A stretch of DNA of 64,000 nt from Bacteroidetes bacterium UBA6161 (GCA_002422315.1 DIUJ01000035.1:1-64000), one strand, 5' to 3'. Positions 8,501 through 17,369 are shown, counted from the first letter of the stretch. Translations and numbers: made by a program. Notes: a model not told the origin generated them from the letters alone.

Positions 8501-10936
8501 TTAATTCACCAATACTTTGTAAGCATTGCTTTTGCCTTGGTTATTGCTTACTCGCAAAATATAAGTACCAGGTTTTAGCATTTCTGCGTCTATAGTTTGT
8601 TTGCCAACTTGTATGGTTCCTTGTAGCACTTGTTTGCCTTGTATATCCAATATTTTATAGGTCCACTTTTGCTTAGTGTTAGCATCTTCTTCTTTGATTT
8701 CAATCCCTATGCTTTTTATGTCTGAATGATAACTCGTTATAATTTTATCTGTCAATGATTCTTTGCCTTCTTCCAAAACCCTAAACATGCTGGAATTAAA
8801 ACCAAAATGCTCTGCACCTACATCGGGTACAGGTTCTACTACGGTAGCTCCTTTTGTACCCTGTGGCAATCCTTCCATGCCGGGGTACATACCATGGCAA
8901 CTGCCAGTATCTGCTTTTATGCTATAATACGGTGCTGCCGCTAAATGGTAATGAAGGTACTTTTTGCTTTCATTCAATACCGAATTAGAATAATAATACA
9001 AAGAATTTTGCTTTGTAGCGAAATCTATAAAATTGTATTTGAATATATCAGTACCTAAAGGTTCTGTTATTACTGCATCCTTCCCTATCTCAATAAGATT
9101 ATTAGTACGGGTATTAATTCCAGATATGGGTTCAAAAATAGTTTGAAATATCAAATTTGCATCGCTAATTTCAAAAAACTTGCAGATATATACATTGGTT
9201 TGGCTTCCATCTACCTCTGTTGTAGTTAGCATTCCCAGACTAGGGTTGTAAGTGGACGACCAATTACCATTGCTTGTTGTGAAAGTACCTAAAAAATCAA
9301 CACTTTCATACACATTAGCAAATGGGTACATGGCCATATCGCAATTGCAATAATAACTGGTGGTAGCCCCTGTGGCAGGTGGGCAGTTTTCGTAGCTAGA
9401 ACTTTCTATCCCACTAGGAGAAAGGATACTACCAGAACCAGCGGAAATATACCCAAAGGCACCTTCTCCGCCTTTACCATTTTTTCCAGATTTTAAATTT
9501 ATCCAATTCATATTTGGACCGCTACCGCCTCCTGTTGCAAAATCAAAGGCATTGGATTTAGAAGCTAGGGTTGGGTTGGTATATAAAAAAATTGTACCTC
9601 CTTTACCTGCCAAACTACCATCCCCACCATCTGAAGGATCGCCAGAAGCGCCATTCCCTCCATTTCCACCACTAAAATAAACTGTGCTTCCAACAATGCT
9701 ACCTTGGCCTCCAGCACCACCCAATCCATACATTCCACCTACAAATCCATTTTTCCCATTTCCTCCATCGGCACCAGATGCGTCTAACCATGCATTTAAT
9801 TGTCCCTGCGTTGAATTCAAAGGATCTACATCTCCAAAATACATTGTTTTAATTAATATTATTCCTCCTCCTTTAGCCCCTCGACCGGCATCACCGCCTT
9901 TACCTCCATCTTGTCCTACCTCACCATCGTTTCCAGGGTTATTATCTCCAGACATGCCACCTTTTCCACCAAGTCCACCTCCACCACCTCCATCTCCACC
10001 TTTAAATCCATTTACAGAAAATCCTGCACTTCCCATTTTAACTATACTCGTTGCATAATTTGGGGCACCATAATTATAACTTGTTACACCAGTTATAGTA
10101 CTTCCAGCAGAACCTAGTGCTCCATCATCTTCTCCGTCCTCTCCTGCCTGACCATCTACCGCGTCGCTTCCTGTTGGTTCTGGTATTAAACAAGTTCTAT
10201 TGTATTGCGATACTTCTCCTCCTGAAGAATTTGTGTAAACATTATCACCTGCTCCACCAGCTCCTCCTGTTCCACCTATTGCACCATTCATCTCTGGTCC
10301 AAAACCACAGCCAGCCGCTGTTATAATAGTATTTGACAACAAGGTTTCACCTGCAGCAAATGCTAAAACTCCTCCAGTATAACCATCCCATTCATGACAT
10401 TTTACTACTACCTTATCCAAGGTAATAGATTGATGACGAGGTAATTTTATCAACTGACAACGTGCATCTGTACTCAAAAGGTGGGTTACAAAAGTAAAGC
10501 TTGTATGCTCTAATTCAAGAATATTACCATTTATAGCATTTACATTTAGTTCCGTATACCATCCGCCAGCATTGCCATTAGCAACTTTCATCTGAATTAA
10601 TAGAACTTTATCATTAACATTTAATTTTCCGATTTCAAATTGCCTCCCTGTACCTGCATCTAAATGTACTTCCATATGAGTGGTTCTGTCGAATACAAAA
10701 TCTACATTTGCCCTTGTTTCATCGGTGTACCACACCTCTTCTAATTTTGAAAGAGCAGGTTCACTGCTAGGGTAACCTAATTTGAATTGTGCCATCAATG
10801 GATTAAATACAATAGTACTTAAAAACATGACTAGCATTGCAAAGTTGCGATTAAGCCATTTTCGGTGTGTGTGTGTGTGTGTAAAAACCCGCAAAACATT
10901 GCTGTTTCCATTAGATGTTAAGTAGTTTTTTATCAT
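8501..10936 (-). CDS. Glycine-rich T9SS type A cargo protein
   Basis: An 811-aa exported protein of unknown function. The hydrophobic segment MLVMFLSTIVFNPLMA (residues 34-49) ends in A|Q and is the likely signal peptide core. About residues 200-520 are very glycine-rich, with GGTGGAGGAGD, GGDGGGGGGLGGKGG and many GG-D/N turns, suggesting an extended beta or polyglycine-like surface region. The last about 70 residues resemble a type A sorting domain, with KILDIQGKQVLQGTI and LKPGTYILRVSNNQGK. The first 33 residues are unusual because an (AC)9 tract encodes THTHTH. The start at 10936 is supported by a good promoter; ATG 10837 (M34) is an alternative start after the tract. Confidence 0.82.
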   Translation of the reverse strand: MIKNYLTSNGNSNVLRVFTHTHTHRKWLNRNFAMLVMFLSTIVFNPLMAQFKLGYPSSEPALSKLEEVWYTDETRANVDFVFDRTTHMEVHLDAGTGRQFEIGKLNVNDKVLLIQMKVANGNAGGWYTELNVNAINGNILELEHTSFTFVTHLLSTDARCQLIKLPRHQSITLDKVVVKCHEWDGYTGGVLAFAAGETLLSNTIITAAGCGFGPEMNGAIGGTGGAGGAGDNVYTNSSGGEVSQYNRTCLIPEPTGSDAVDGQAGEDGEDDGALGSAGSTITGVTSYNYGAPNYATSIVKMGSAGFSVNGFKGGDGGGGGGLGGKGGMSGDNNPGNDGEVGQDGGKGGDAGRGAKGGGIILIKTMYFGDVDPLNSTQGQLNAWLDASGADGGNGKNGFVGGMYGLGGAGGQGSIVGSTVYFSGGNGGNGASGDPSDGGDGSLAGKGGTIFLYTNPTLASKSNAFDFATGGGSGPNMNWINLKSGKNGKGGEGAFGYISAGSGSILSPSGIESSSYENCPPATGATTSYYCNCDMAMYPFANVYESVDFLGTFTTSNGNWSSTYNPSLGMLTTTEVDGSQTNVYICKFFEISDANLIFQTIFEPISGINTRTNNLIEIGKDAVITEPLGTDIFKYNFIDFATKQNSLYYYSNSVLNESKKYLHYHLAAAPYYSIKADTGSCHGMYPGMEGLPQGTKGATVVEPVPDVGAEHFGFNSSMFRVLEEGKESLTDKIITSYHSDIKSIGIEIKEEDANTKQKWTYKILDIQGKQVLQGTIQVGKQTIDAEMLKPGTYILRVSNNQGKSNAYKVLVN
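10865..10882. repeat. Dinucleotide tract (GT)9 / (AC)9
   Basis: Nine uninterrupted GT units on the plus strand, read as ACA CAC codons (Thr-His three times) in the minus-strand glycine-rich cargo gene. Gain or loss of one unit would shift the frame between the first start codon and the signal peptide. Confidence 0.95.
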
Positions 10937-10956
10937 AGTTTTTAGATTTTAAAAAA

Positions 10957-10988
10957 CAAACATAGTAATTAATTATTTAAAAACCAAA
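10957..10988 (-). promoter_or_regulatory. Predicted promoter of the two T9SS cargo genes
   Basis: Read on the minus strand, TATGTTTG (10957-10964) is an exact TAnnTTTG -7 box, and TTTG (10985-10988) lies 20 bases upstream at the -33 position. This puts the transcription start about 17 bases before the ATG at 10936. Confidence 0.65.
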
Positions 10989-11138
10989 TATTATGTTCTA
11001 ATTGAAGGGTTTGTGAATTTGAAAATTAACAAAACAGTTGGATTAAAGATGAGAAAGTTATTTAAACTTTTACAAAGTGGGAAAACCAACTAATTGAGGA
11101 GGGTTTTCAATAACTAAAATAGATCTTTTAATTTTCTA

Positions 11139-12455
11139 TCACCAAACCCCTTTGTTTGTAGTGTAAGTTCTGTAATAGTTGCATTTTTTTATCACTGGCA
11201 AAAATCCAAGTCTGTATCTACTTGAAAAACCACGTTTTTTTAAATCTTCAATATTCAAATAAAGAACCTCTCCACTCTTGTTGTCTTTTACGACAATCTT
11301 GCTCTTATAATTTGGATGGTATAATATATTTACGTTCATCCAAAGCCTATTGGGTTTGTAATTTGCCCTTGTTCTCTTGTTGGATATTTTTCGTAATCTT
11401 TTATTAATCACATCTTCTGAACTAACATATAGTATAGTATAGTTTTTTTTTATTTTAATTCTAGAAAGACAAGCGGAACCACCCCTTCTTCTTATCCTAG
11501 AAGTCCTTTTATCTTTATTTATACCAAAACTATACACCCCATTTCTCAAATATTTTTGCAAATTCCTACATTCTAATGTTAGTTGTAAAAACCGTTGTCC
11601 ATTAATTGTTTCTACGCTTATGTTTTTGCGAATTGTATTTTGCTCCCATCTCCTAGTATTCCTATCAAACATAAAATACTCAAATCCTTGGGTTGTGTCT
11701 TCCAGAGGCATTAAAATCTTAATTGGTTTGTCGCATTGTATGTCTTCTTGTTTGATAGTAAAAAAAGCCATTCCATTGCTTTCCAAATCATAGCCAAGGT
11801 TGTCTTGCAACAGGATAGAGTCCCCTATTCCTTCTTCTGTCATTTTATCCTCTATGTATATGGTTTGTGTAAAATATTCTGCATCGCAGGTATTAAAAGT
11901 GTAAAACATGTCCCCAGATAGTGCTACAATAGTATCTTTCCCTTTGCATTCTTCTTCTACAAGTTCCACATTTTCTGGAACTATCAGATTGTTTTCCACT
12001 ATCACATTCTCTTTTATTGCATCTTGGCTTTGTTTGTAAAAGCAAAAGAGCAAAACTTCTACTCTTCTATTCAGGGAATCTGCTTTTTCTGTGTCGTTGT
12101 TTAATTTTGGCCTATTAGGACCATAAGAATATACTTTAAATAAAGAATCAGGAAAGTTAAAGTTTTGAATTAGTTTCTTTTTTACGTCTTGGGCTCTTTT
12201 ATCGGAAAGTTCAATATTCTTTAGGCTATCGCCCTTGGTATCGGTATGCGCTTTAATGGTAATTTGAGCTATCTCTAAATTTTTTATTTCTTGTGTAAAT
12301 TTAACAAATTGAGTTAATTCCGTATCTACAAACTGTGAAGAATTGGATTTAAAATAAATCGTTGTTTTTTTCAATTCCCTAGTTTGCTGGCCAAAAATAG
12401 AAAAGGAGAAAGAAACAAAAAACAGTATAGTTAGAGAAAGAGTTTTAGAATTCAT
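11139..12455 (-). CDS. OmpA-domain exported protein
   Basis: A 438-aa exported protein. The signal peptide (about residues 1-22) ends SIFG|Q. Residues about 28-137 are an OmpA-like peptidoglycan-binding domain: TIYFKSNSSQF, ITIKAHTDTKGDSLKNIELSDKRAQDVKKKL, and NRRVEVLLF. Unusually, this domain is at the N-terminus of the mature protein. It is followed by about 300 residues of beta-rich sequence with no recognised family, containing a basic stretch (KDKRTSRIRRRGG) near residue 315. No sorting domain is seen at the C-terminus. It probably sits in the periplasm tethered to peptidoglycan. Its role is unknown. Confidence 0.75.
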   Translation of the reverse strand: MNSKTLSLTILFFVSFSFSIFGQQTRELKKTTIYFKSNSSQFVDTELTQFVKFTQEIKNLEIAQITIKAHTDTKGDSLKNIELSDKRAQDVKKKLIQNFNFPDSLFKVYSYGPNRPKLNNDTEKADSLNRRVEVLLFCFYKQSQDAIKENVIVENNLIVPENVELVEEECKGKDTIVALSGDMFYTFNTCDAEYFTQTIYIEDKMTEEGIGDSILLQDNLGYDLESNGMAFFTIKQEDIQCDKPIKILMPLEDTTQGFEYFMFDRNTRRWEQNTIRKNISVETINGQRFLQLTLECRNLQKYLRNGVYSFGINKDKRTSRIRRRGGSACLSRIKIKKNYTILYVSSEDVINKRLRKISNKRTRANYKPNRLWMNVNILYHPNYKSKIVVKDNKSGEVLYLNIEDLKKRGFSSRYRLGFLPVIKKCNYYRTYTTNKGVW

Positions 12456-12487
12456 TATAGACAGAACGCTAAAAAAATCGGATTATT

Positions 12488-13453
12488 TCACCCAAATGTA
12501 TTTTGCACAAAATAATAGTAAAGAGGGAAGCCAATGGTAATATTTATAGGAAAGGTAATGGCAAGGGCCATAGGAAGCATTAGCCCTGGATTGGACTTGG
12601 GGACGGCTATTTTCATAGCAGCAGGAACCGCTATATACGAGGCACTTGCAGCCAATATGGCAAACATAAACCGGTTGGATTCGTCGCTGCTAACCATTGC
12701 ACTAGCTATAGCTACCAAAGAACCGTTAATTAATGGAACAAAAAGTGCAAACAAAAGCGGGAACCAACCAAAAGAGAAAAAGTATTTTAGTTTTTTACCA
12801 CTGCTTATACCCATATCTAAAAGAAAAATTGCCAAGAATCCTTTAAACAAATCGTTGGTAAAGGGTTTAATGCCTTCGGCTTGCTTGTCGCTTGCTAGCA
12901 TTCCAATAACCAAACTACCCAAAATAAGCATCACACTACCATTTGTAAAAGAGTGTTTAATAGCAATACTTTTTTGAATCTGAGGATTTTCCTTATCAAA
13001 CACAGAAATTAGTAGCAAGCCTATAATTATAGCAGGCGACTCCATAAGTGCCATAATTGCTACCATGTGGCCATGAAGCACCATTTGCTGTGCTTCTAAA
13101 AAAGAGGCCGCTGTAACAAAAGTAACAGCACTCACAGAACCATAAGCCGCGGCTATTGCTCCTGAGTCGGCCACAGAAAGCCTGCGTCGTAGAATAAAAT
13201 AGGTATAAAAAGGAATTATTGCCGAAAGCACAATTCCAAACAACATGGACCACCATATTTCGGCAGTAAGAATTTCGTGAGACAACTCTTGCCCTCCTTT
13301 GAACCCAATGGAAAACAACAGATATAAGGAAATAAATTTAGAAGAATTAGAGGGGATTTCCAAATCACTTTTTAATACAACCGCAATGATTCCTAATACA
13401 AAGAATAGCAATGCAGGATTGCTCAAGTTGTCTAATAATAATCCTAAATCCAT
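12488..13453 (-). CDS. SbtA-type sodium-dependent bicarbonate transporter
   Basis: Integral membrane protein (321 aa) of the SbtA family (PF05982), whose cyanobacterial members import bicarbonate with sodium. About ten hydrophobic segments are visible in two similar halves; LLFSIGFKGGQELSHE in the first half is a family signature. The second half carries LDMGISSGKKL and ASASYIAVPAAMKIAVPKSNP. Its start overlaps the stop of the upstream 94-aa gene by one base, so the two are coupled, and a LysR regulator is divergent. In a presumed heterotroph it could feed anaplerotic carboxylation; substrate is inferred from the family only. Confidence 0.85.
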   Translation of the reverse strand: MDLGLLLDNLSNPALLFFVLGIIAVVLKSDLEIPSNSSKFISLYLLFSIGFKGGQELSHEILTAEIWWSMLFGIVLSAIIPFYTYFILRRRLSVADSGAIAAAYGSVSAVTFVTAASFLEAQQMVLHGHMVAIMALMESPAIIIGLLLISVFDKENPQIQKSIAIKHSFTNGSVMLILGSLVIGMLASDKQAEGIKPFTNDLFKGFLAIFLLDMGISSGKKLKYFFSFGWFPLLFALFVPLINGSLVAIASAMVSSDESNRFMFAILAASASYIAVPAAMKIAVPKSNPGLMLPMALAITFPINITIGFPLYYYFVQNTFG

Positions 13454-13737
13454 TAGTCTATTACTTCTATAACCATTTGTGAATAAATACGTATTTTTTT
13501 ATTGGTTTTAGAGGAGTAGTCACATAGGTAATTTAGAGTATCTGCACTACTTTTCAATTCTCTTATTCGCTGCTTAGAAAATGGATCTTCTTTGCCAGTA
13601 GTTTCCTCTGTATGCATGTTTTTAAAAACATGAAATTGTATTTTACTTTTAAGAAGGGTTACAGCCACTTCTTTAGCATCTTCTGGAGAAAATACACCAT
13701 CCACTAGTCTCACAATTGTTTCCTTGTTATCGCTCAT
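13453..13737 (-). CDS. Small conserved-looking protein coupled to the bicarbonate transporter
   Basis: A 94-aa soluble protein of no recognised family. It begins KETIVRLVDGVFSPEDAKEVAVTLLKSKIQFHVFK, which reads as a beta-alpha-beta unit, and contains a charged middle (EETTGKEDPFSKQRIRELK) and a beta-like C-terminal strand (RIYSQMVIEVID). No signal peptide or membrane segment. Its stop overlaps the transporter start by one base. Cyanobacterial sbtA is paired with sbtB, a PII-like regulator of similar size, but the PII signatures are not evident here, so homology is not claimed. A regulatory or coupling role is inferred from position only. Confidence 0.7.
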   Translation of the reverse strand: MSDNKETIVRLVDGVFSPEDAKEVAVTLLKSKIQFHVFKNMHTEETTGKEDPFSKQRIRELKSSADTLNYLCDYSSKTNKKIRIYSQMVIEVID

Positions 13738-13790
13738 ATTCTAATTTTTAGCACTGCAATATTCGGTATCCTATTTCATTTATTTTTATT

Positions 13791-13798
13791 TATATTTG
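13791..13798 (+). promoter_or_regulatory. -7 box of the LysR gene
   Basis: TATATTTG fits TAnnTTTG, 25 bases before the LysR start. No clear -33 element is seen. Confidence 0.45.
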
Positions 13799-13809
13799 CA
13801 ATAAAATAT

Positions 13810-13825
13810 ATAAGTTAAAACTTAT
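13810..13825. promoter_or_regulatory. Candidate LysR operator palindrome
   Basis: ATAAGTT-AA-AACTTAT is a perfect 7-bp inverted repeat between the -7 box and the LysR start codon, overlapping the ATG at 13824. The position would allow autorepression. It lies in the 86-base divergent region shared with the transporter operon. Confidence 0.4.
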
Positions 13826-14747
13826 GAATTATACCCTTTCTCAACTACAAACATACGCTGTAATTGTAAAACATGCAAGTATTACCAAAGCCGCAGAAGA
13901 ATTGCATTTAAGTCAACCCGCAGTGTCTATACAGCTTAAAAACTTCCAAGACCAATTCGATATTCCCCTTACCGTAACAATTAAAAAGAGAATATTTGTT
14001 ACAGATTTTGGGAAGGAAATTTACAAAGAAGTAGAGGAAATATTACTGGGCATAAATAAGATAAACAACAAAGCCCAACTTTATAACAACCATTTAGAGG
14101 GTAAATTAAAGATAAGTGCGGTGTCTACCGGCAAATATATTATGCCTTTCTTTTTAGCAGATTTCCTTAAAATTTATCCTGGAATAAAACTTAGTTTAGA
14201 TTTTACAAACAAACAAACCGTACTTTCTAATCTAGAAAACAACGAATCTGACTTTTCGCTTGTTTCCATACTTCCCAAGGATATTGCCATACGTAGTTTA
14301 AACCTTATAGAAAACAAACTGTACTTGGTAGGAAAAAAAAATATGGAGAACAAAGACATTCTGAAAAACCCAAAAGACTTAGAAAACATTCCTATTGTGT
14401 ATAGAGAAAAAGGTTCTGGTACCCGACAAAGCATGGAGAACTATTTTCTAAAGCAAAATATAGTTCCCAAAAACCAAATAGAACTAACTACTAATGAAGC
14501 AGTAAAACAAGCTCTTTTGGCTGGCTTGGGATATTCTATTATGCCCATAATTGGAATTAAAAACGAGCTTTCAAACAATGAATTAGAGATTGTACCAATG
14601 AAAGGACTTCCCATTACAAGCAATTGGAGTTTGATTTGCCCAAAAGACAAAGTTTTTTCTCCAGTGGCACAATCTTTTTTTAATTATTTAACTACTAACA
14701 GAGAACAAATAGCTAGAAAATATTTTGGAGTAAAAATACAGAACTAA
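13824..14747 (+). CDS. LysR-family transcriptional regulator
   Basis: A 307-aa LysR-type regulator. The N-terminal winged helix-turn-helix is clear: TLSQLQTYAVIVKHASITKAAEELHLSQPAVSIQLKNFQ, residues about 3-42. A periplasmic-binding-like effector domain follows (about 90-300), with ISAVSTGKYIMPFFLADFLKIYPGI and the QALLAGLGYSIMPI pattern. The overall pattern recalls CbbR/CmpR regulators of carbon fixation and bicarbonate uptake, which fits the divergent SbtA-type transporter. That regulatory link is inferred from arrangement. The effector is unknown. Confidence 0.9.
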   Translation: MNYTLSQLQTYAVIVKHASITKAAEELHLSQPAVSIQLKNFQDQFDIPLTVTIKKRIFVTDFGKEIYKEVEEILLGINKINNKAQLYNNHLEGKLKISAVSTGKYIMPFFLADFLKIYPGIKLSLDFTNKQTVLSNLENNESDFSLVSILPKDIAIRSLNLIENKLYLVGKKNMENKDILKNPKDLENIPIVYREKGSGTRQSMENYFLKQNIVPKNQIELTTNEAVKQALLAGLGYSIMPIIGIKNELSNNELEIVPMKGLPITSNWSLICPKDKVFSPVAQSFFNYLTTNREQIARKYFGVKIQN

Positions 14748-14821
14748 TCCAAACGAGGGTAAAAACATTTTTTTAAAGTAGGGTTAAAAACTATTACTTT
14801 CGCCTTGTAAAATCTTAAAAA

Positions 14822-15898
14822 ATGGCATCTAACACTTTAGGGGAAATAATTCGAATTACAAGTTTCGGAGAATCGCATGGTATGGGAGTAGGGGTGGTAA
14901 TAGACGGTTTTCCTGCGGGTGTAGATATGCCTTATGACCTAATTAACAAACGACTGCAAGAAAGAAAGCCTGGTAGTTCCGAATTTGTAAGCCCTAGAAA
15001 AGAAGACGATAATTTTGAAATTCTCTCTGGGGTGTTCCAAAATAAAACTACGGGTTCTCCTATTACACTGTTTATTAAAAACACCAATCAAAACCCAAAA
15101 GACTACGACTCCCTTAAAGACGTTTACAGGCCCTCTCATGCAGACTATAGCTACCAACAAAAATACGGGATACGCGACCACAGAGGCGGGGGGCGTTCTT
15201 CTGCAAGAGTAACCGCCGCTTGGGTAGCTGCTGGGGCGCTAGCAGAGAGCATACTTATTCAACAAAACATTGAAGTAATTAGCTATGTAAAGCAGATTTA
15301 TACCCATTGTATTCCTCCAAATCTTTCTATTGAAGAATTGCGAAACAACCAAAATTCGATCCGCTGCCCACACTTAGAAACAAGAAAAAATATTGAAAAG
15401 GAAATAGCCAATGCTATACAAGAAAAAGATAGTTTAGGAGGAGTTATAGCCACCCAGATCTTAAATTGTCCAATAGGTTTAGGCGATCCTGTTTTTGGTA
15501 AATTCCAAGCGAAACTAAGTCAAGCAATCTTTTCATTAAATGCAGTAAAAGGCCTTCAATTTGGAGGAGGTTTTGAGATGAGTAGCAAAAAAGGCTCCGA
15601 AGTGAACGACGAGTGGGAACAAATAGATGGAAACTTACAAACAAAAACGAATAACTCTGGAGGTTTACAAGGCGGCATAAGCAATGGCATGCCGATATAT
15701 TTCGAAGTTGCCCTAAAACCTACTGCCACGATTGGCAAACAACAAAATACTATAAATACCTTAGGAGAAGAAACCATACTCAATGCTACAGGCCGACACG
15801 ACCCTTGTGTTGTTCCTAGGGCGGCCCCTATCATTCAAGCACTTACTCATTGGGTACTTTTAGATTTATTTTTGCTAAATAAAAATGCTACTTTGTAA
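14822..15898 (+). CDS. aroC: Chorismate synthase
   Basis: Last common step of the shikimate pathway: converts EPSP to chorismate with reduced FMN. Family motifs are all present: GEIIRITSFGESHGMGVGVVIDG at the N-terminus, DYSYQQKYGIRDHRGGGRSSAR in the middle, SGGLQGGISNGMPI, and GRHDPCVVPRAAPI near the C-terminus. Length (358 aa) is normal. It stands alone, separate from aroB-aroA at 3.4-5.7 kb. A -7-like TACTTTCG lies at 14795-14802. Confidence 0.96.
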   Translation: MASNTLGEIIRITSFGESHGMGVGVVIDGFPAGVDMPYDLINKRLQERKPGSSEFVSPRKEDDNFEILSGVFQNKTTGSPITLFIKNTNQNPKDYDSLKDVYRPSHADYSYQQKYGIRDHRGGGRSSARVTAAWVAAGALAESILIQQNIEVISYVKQIYTHCIPPNLSIEELRNNQNSIRCPHLETRKNIEKEIANAIQEKDSLGGVIATQILNCPIGLGDPVFGKFQAKLSQAIFSLNAVKGLQFGGGFEMSSKKGSEVNDEWEQIDGNLQTKTNNSGGLQGGISNGMPIYFEVALKPTATIGKQQNTINTLGEETILNATGRHDPCVVPRAAPIIQALTHWVLLDLFLLNKNATL

Positions 15899-15906
15899 TT
15901 AAATTT

Positions 15907-15914
15907 TACATTTG
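15907..15914 (+). promoter_or_regulatory. -7 box of the symporter gene; very short leader
   Basis: TACATTTG fits TAnnTTTG and ends only 5 bases before the ATG at 15920, which predicts a nearly leaderless transcript. No clear -33 element. Confidence 0.45.
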
Positions 15915-15919
15915 CCAAC

Positions 15920-17338
15920 ATGAAAAAAATGGCGCTTCATTGGAAGATTATATTAGGCTTGATCTTTGGAATTCTATGGGCTTTCCTCTCTATTCACTTT
16001 GGTTTTAGCACTTTTACACAGCATTGGATTAGCCCTTTTGGTGATATTTTCCTAAAATTACTAAAATTAATTGCCATTCCTCTTGTACTTTTTTCCATAG
16101 TTACGGGCATAGCAGACCTTGCAGATATTAGCAAACTTGGCAGAATGGGAATAAAAACCATTTTGGTTTATACTGGTACCACTGTTTTAGCAATTGGTTT
16201 AGGTTTGTTTCTTGTAAATCTAATTGGCCCAGGAGAAAAAATACCAGACAACTTAAAAATATCCAATCGACTACAATACGAACAATGGCGTAATAAAAAT
16301 GGAATAGAAAAAGTAGATGATAAAAATCTGCTAACCGATACAAACTATTCACAATACCTTTCTGATTTAAATATAGAAACAAGCGTAAATCCAGAAATTG
16401 CTGCTAAAGTAGAGGGAGCAAACAAGGCAATAGAACAAGGCCCTTTGGCTTTTTTGGTAGACATAGTGCCAGATAATATAGTGCAATCCCTTTCCTCTAC
16501 CTCTCTCATGCTTCAAGTGATTTTCTTTGCTATTTTTTTAGGTATCGCTATCAAAAAAATAGAAGACAAACACTCTAGTTTTTTGTTTCAAATGTTTAAT
16601 TCTCTAAACCATGCCTATCTAGCTATGATAGATATGGTAATGAAAGCCTCCCCTATTTTTGTTTTTTGCCTTATGGCGGGAAACTTAGTAAGCATGGCAG
16701 GAAAAGATAGCTCTAAGCTACTTGAAATCTTAACAGGATTAATCAAATACGGCAGTGTTGTAATCTTAGGACTTTCATTGCTACTATTTATATTTTATCC
16801 AGTGATGTATGCTTTATTTGGAAAAAGAATAAATTCGAAGGATACCTTTTTTCATCGTTACCTCTTCTTTTTTAAGGCAATGGGTCCTGCCCAATTGCTT
16901 GCTTTTTCCACAAGTTCCAGTGCAGCTACACTCCCACTAACTATGGACTGCGTGAAAAACAATTTAAAGGTAAGCAAGGAAACAGGGAACTTTGTAATCC
17001 CCATTGGGGCTACTATCAATATGGATGGCACAAGTTTGTACCAAGCGGTTGCTGTAATTTTTCTTGCACAAATTCATTGGATAGATCTAAGCCTTGGCCA
17101 ACAACTAACGATAGTTCTTACAGCCACTCTTGCGTCTATTGGTTCGGCGGCGGTTCCTAGTGCTGGTCTTATTATGCTCATTATGGTATTGCAATCCGTA
17201 AACCTCAACCCACTTTGGATCGCTATAATTTTACCAATAGACAGAATTTTAGATATGTGCAGAACTGTAATCAACGTTTCTGGAGACGGCCTTGTATCTT
17301 CTATAATCGACCGTTGGGAAAAAAACACTACTAAATAA
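15920..17338 (+). CDS. Dicarboxylate/amino acid:cation symporter (DAACS family)
   Basis: Inner-membrane transporter of 472 aa that moves dicarboxylates or acidic amino acids (glutamate, aspartate, succinate) with protons or sodium. The core motifs are clear: serine-rich STSSSAATLPLTMDCVK (hairpin 1), IPIGATINMDGTSLYQA (TM7 NMDGT), GSAAVPSAGLIMLIMVL (hairpin 2) and DRILDMCRTVINVSGD (TM8 substrate site). Several hydrophobic segments precede these. An extra soluble loop of about 75 residues (about 105-180) separates early membrane segments. Substrate cannot be decided from sequence alone. Confidence 0.92.
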   Translation: MKKMALHWKIILGLIFGILWAFLSIHFGFSTFTQHWISPFGDIFLKLLKLIAIPLVLFSIVTGIADLADISKLGRMGIKTILVYTGTTVLAIGLGLFLVNLIGPGEKIPDNLKISNRLQYEQWRNKNGIEKVDDKNLLTDTNYSQYLSDLNIETSVNPEIAAKVEGANKAIEQGPLAFLVDIVPDNIVQSLSSTSLMLQVIFFAIFLGIAIKKIEDKHSSFLFQMFNSLNHAYLAMIDMVMKASPIFVFCLMAGNLVSMAGKDSSKLLEILTGLIKYGSVVILGLSLLLFIFYPVMYALFGKRINSKDTFFHRYLFFFKAMGPAQLLAFSTSSSAATLPLTMDCVKNNLKVSKETGNFVIPIGATINMDGTSLYQAVAVIFLAQIHWIDLSLGQQLTIVLTATLASIGSAAVPSAGLIMLIMVLQSVNLNPLWIAIILPIDRILDMCRTVINVSGDGLVSSIIDRWEKNTTK

Positions 17339-17361
17339 TTTACTTACTCAATTTTTAACTT

Positions 17362-17369
17362 TAAATTTG
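17362..17369 (+). promoter_or_regulatory. -7 box of the M43 protease gene
   Basis: TAAATTTG fits TAnnTTTG, 21 bases before the ATG. No convincing -33 element. Confidence 0.45.

Noticed and set aside
9684..10058. Proline-rich open frame on the plus strand (124 residues)
   Set aside because: It is the complement of the glycine-rich codons of the minus-strand cargo gene; GGN codons read backwards give Pro. It has no promoter, no start context and no family pattern.
12534..12977. Plus-strand frame of 147 residues opposite the transporter
   Set aside because: It mirrors the hydrophobic minus-strand transporter and has no independent support.
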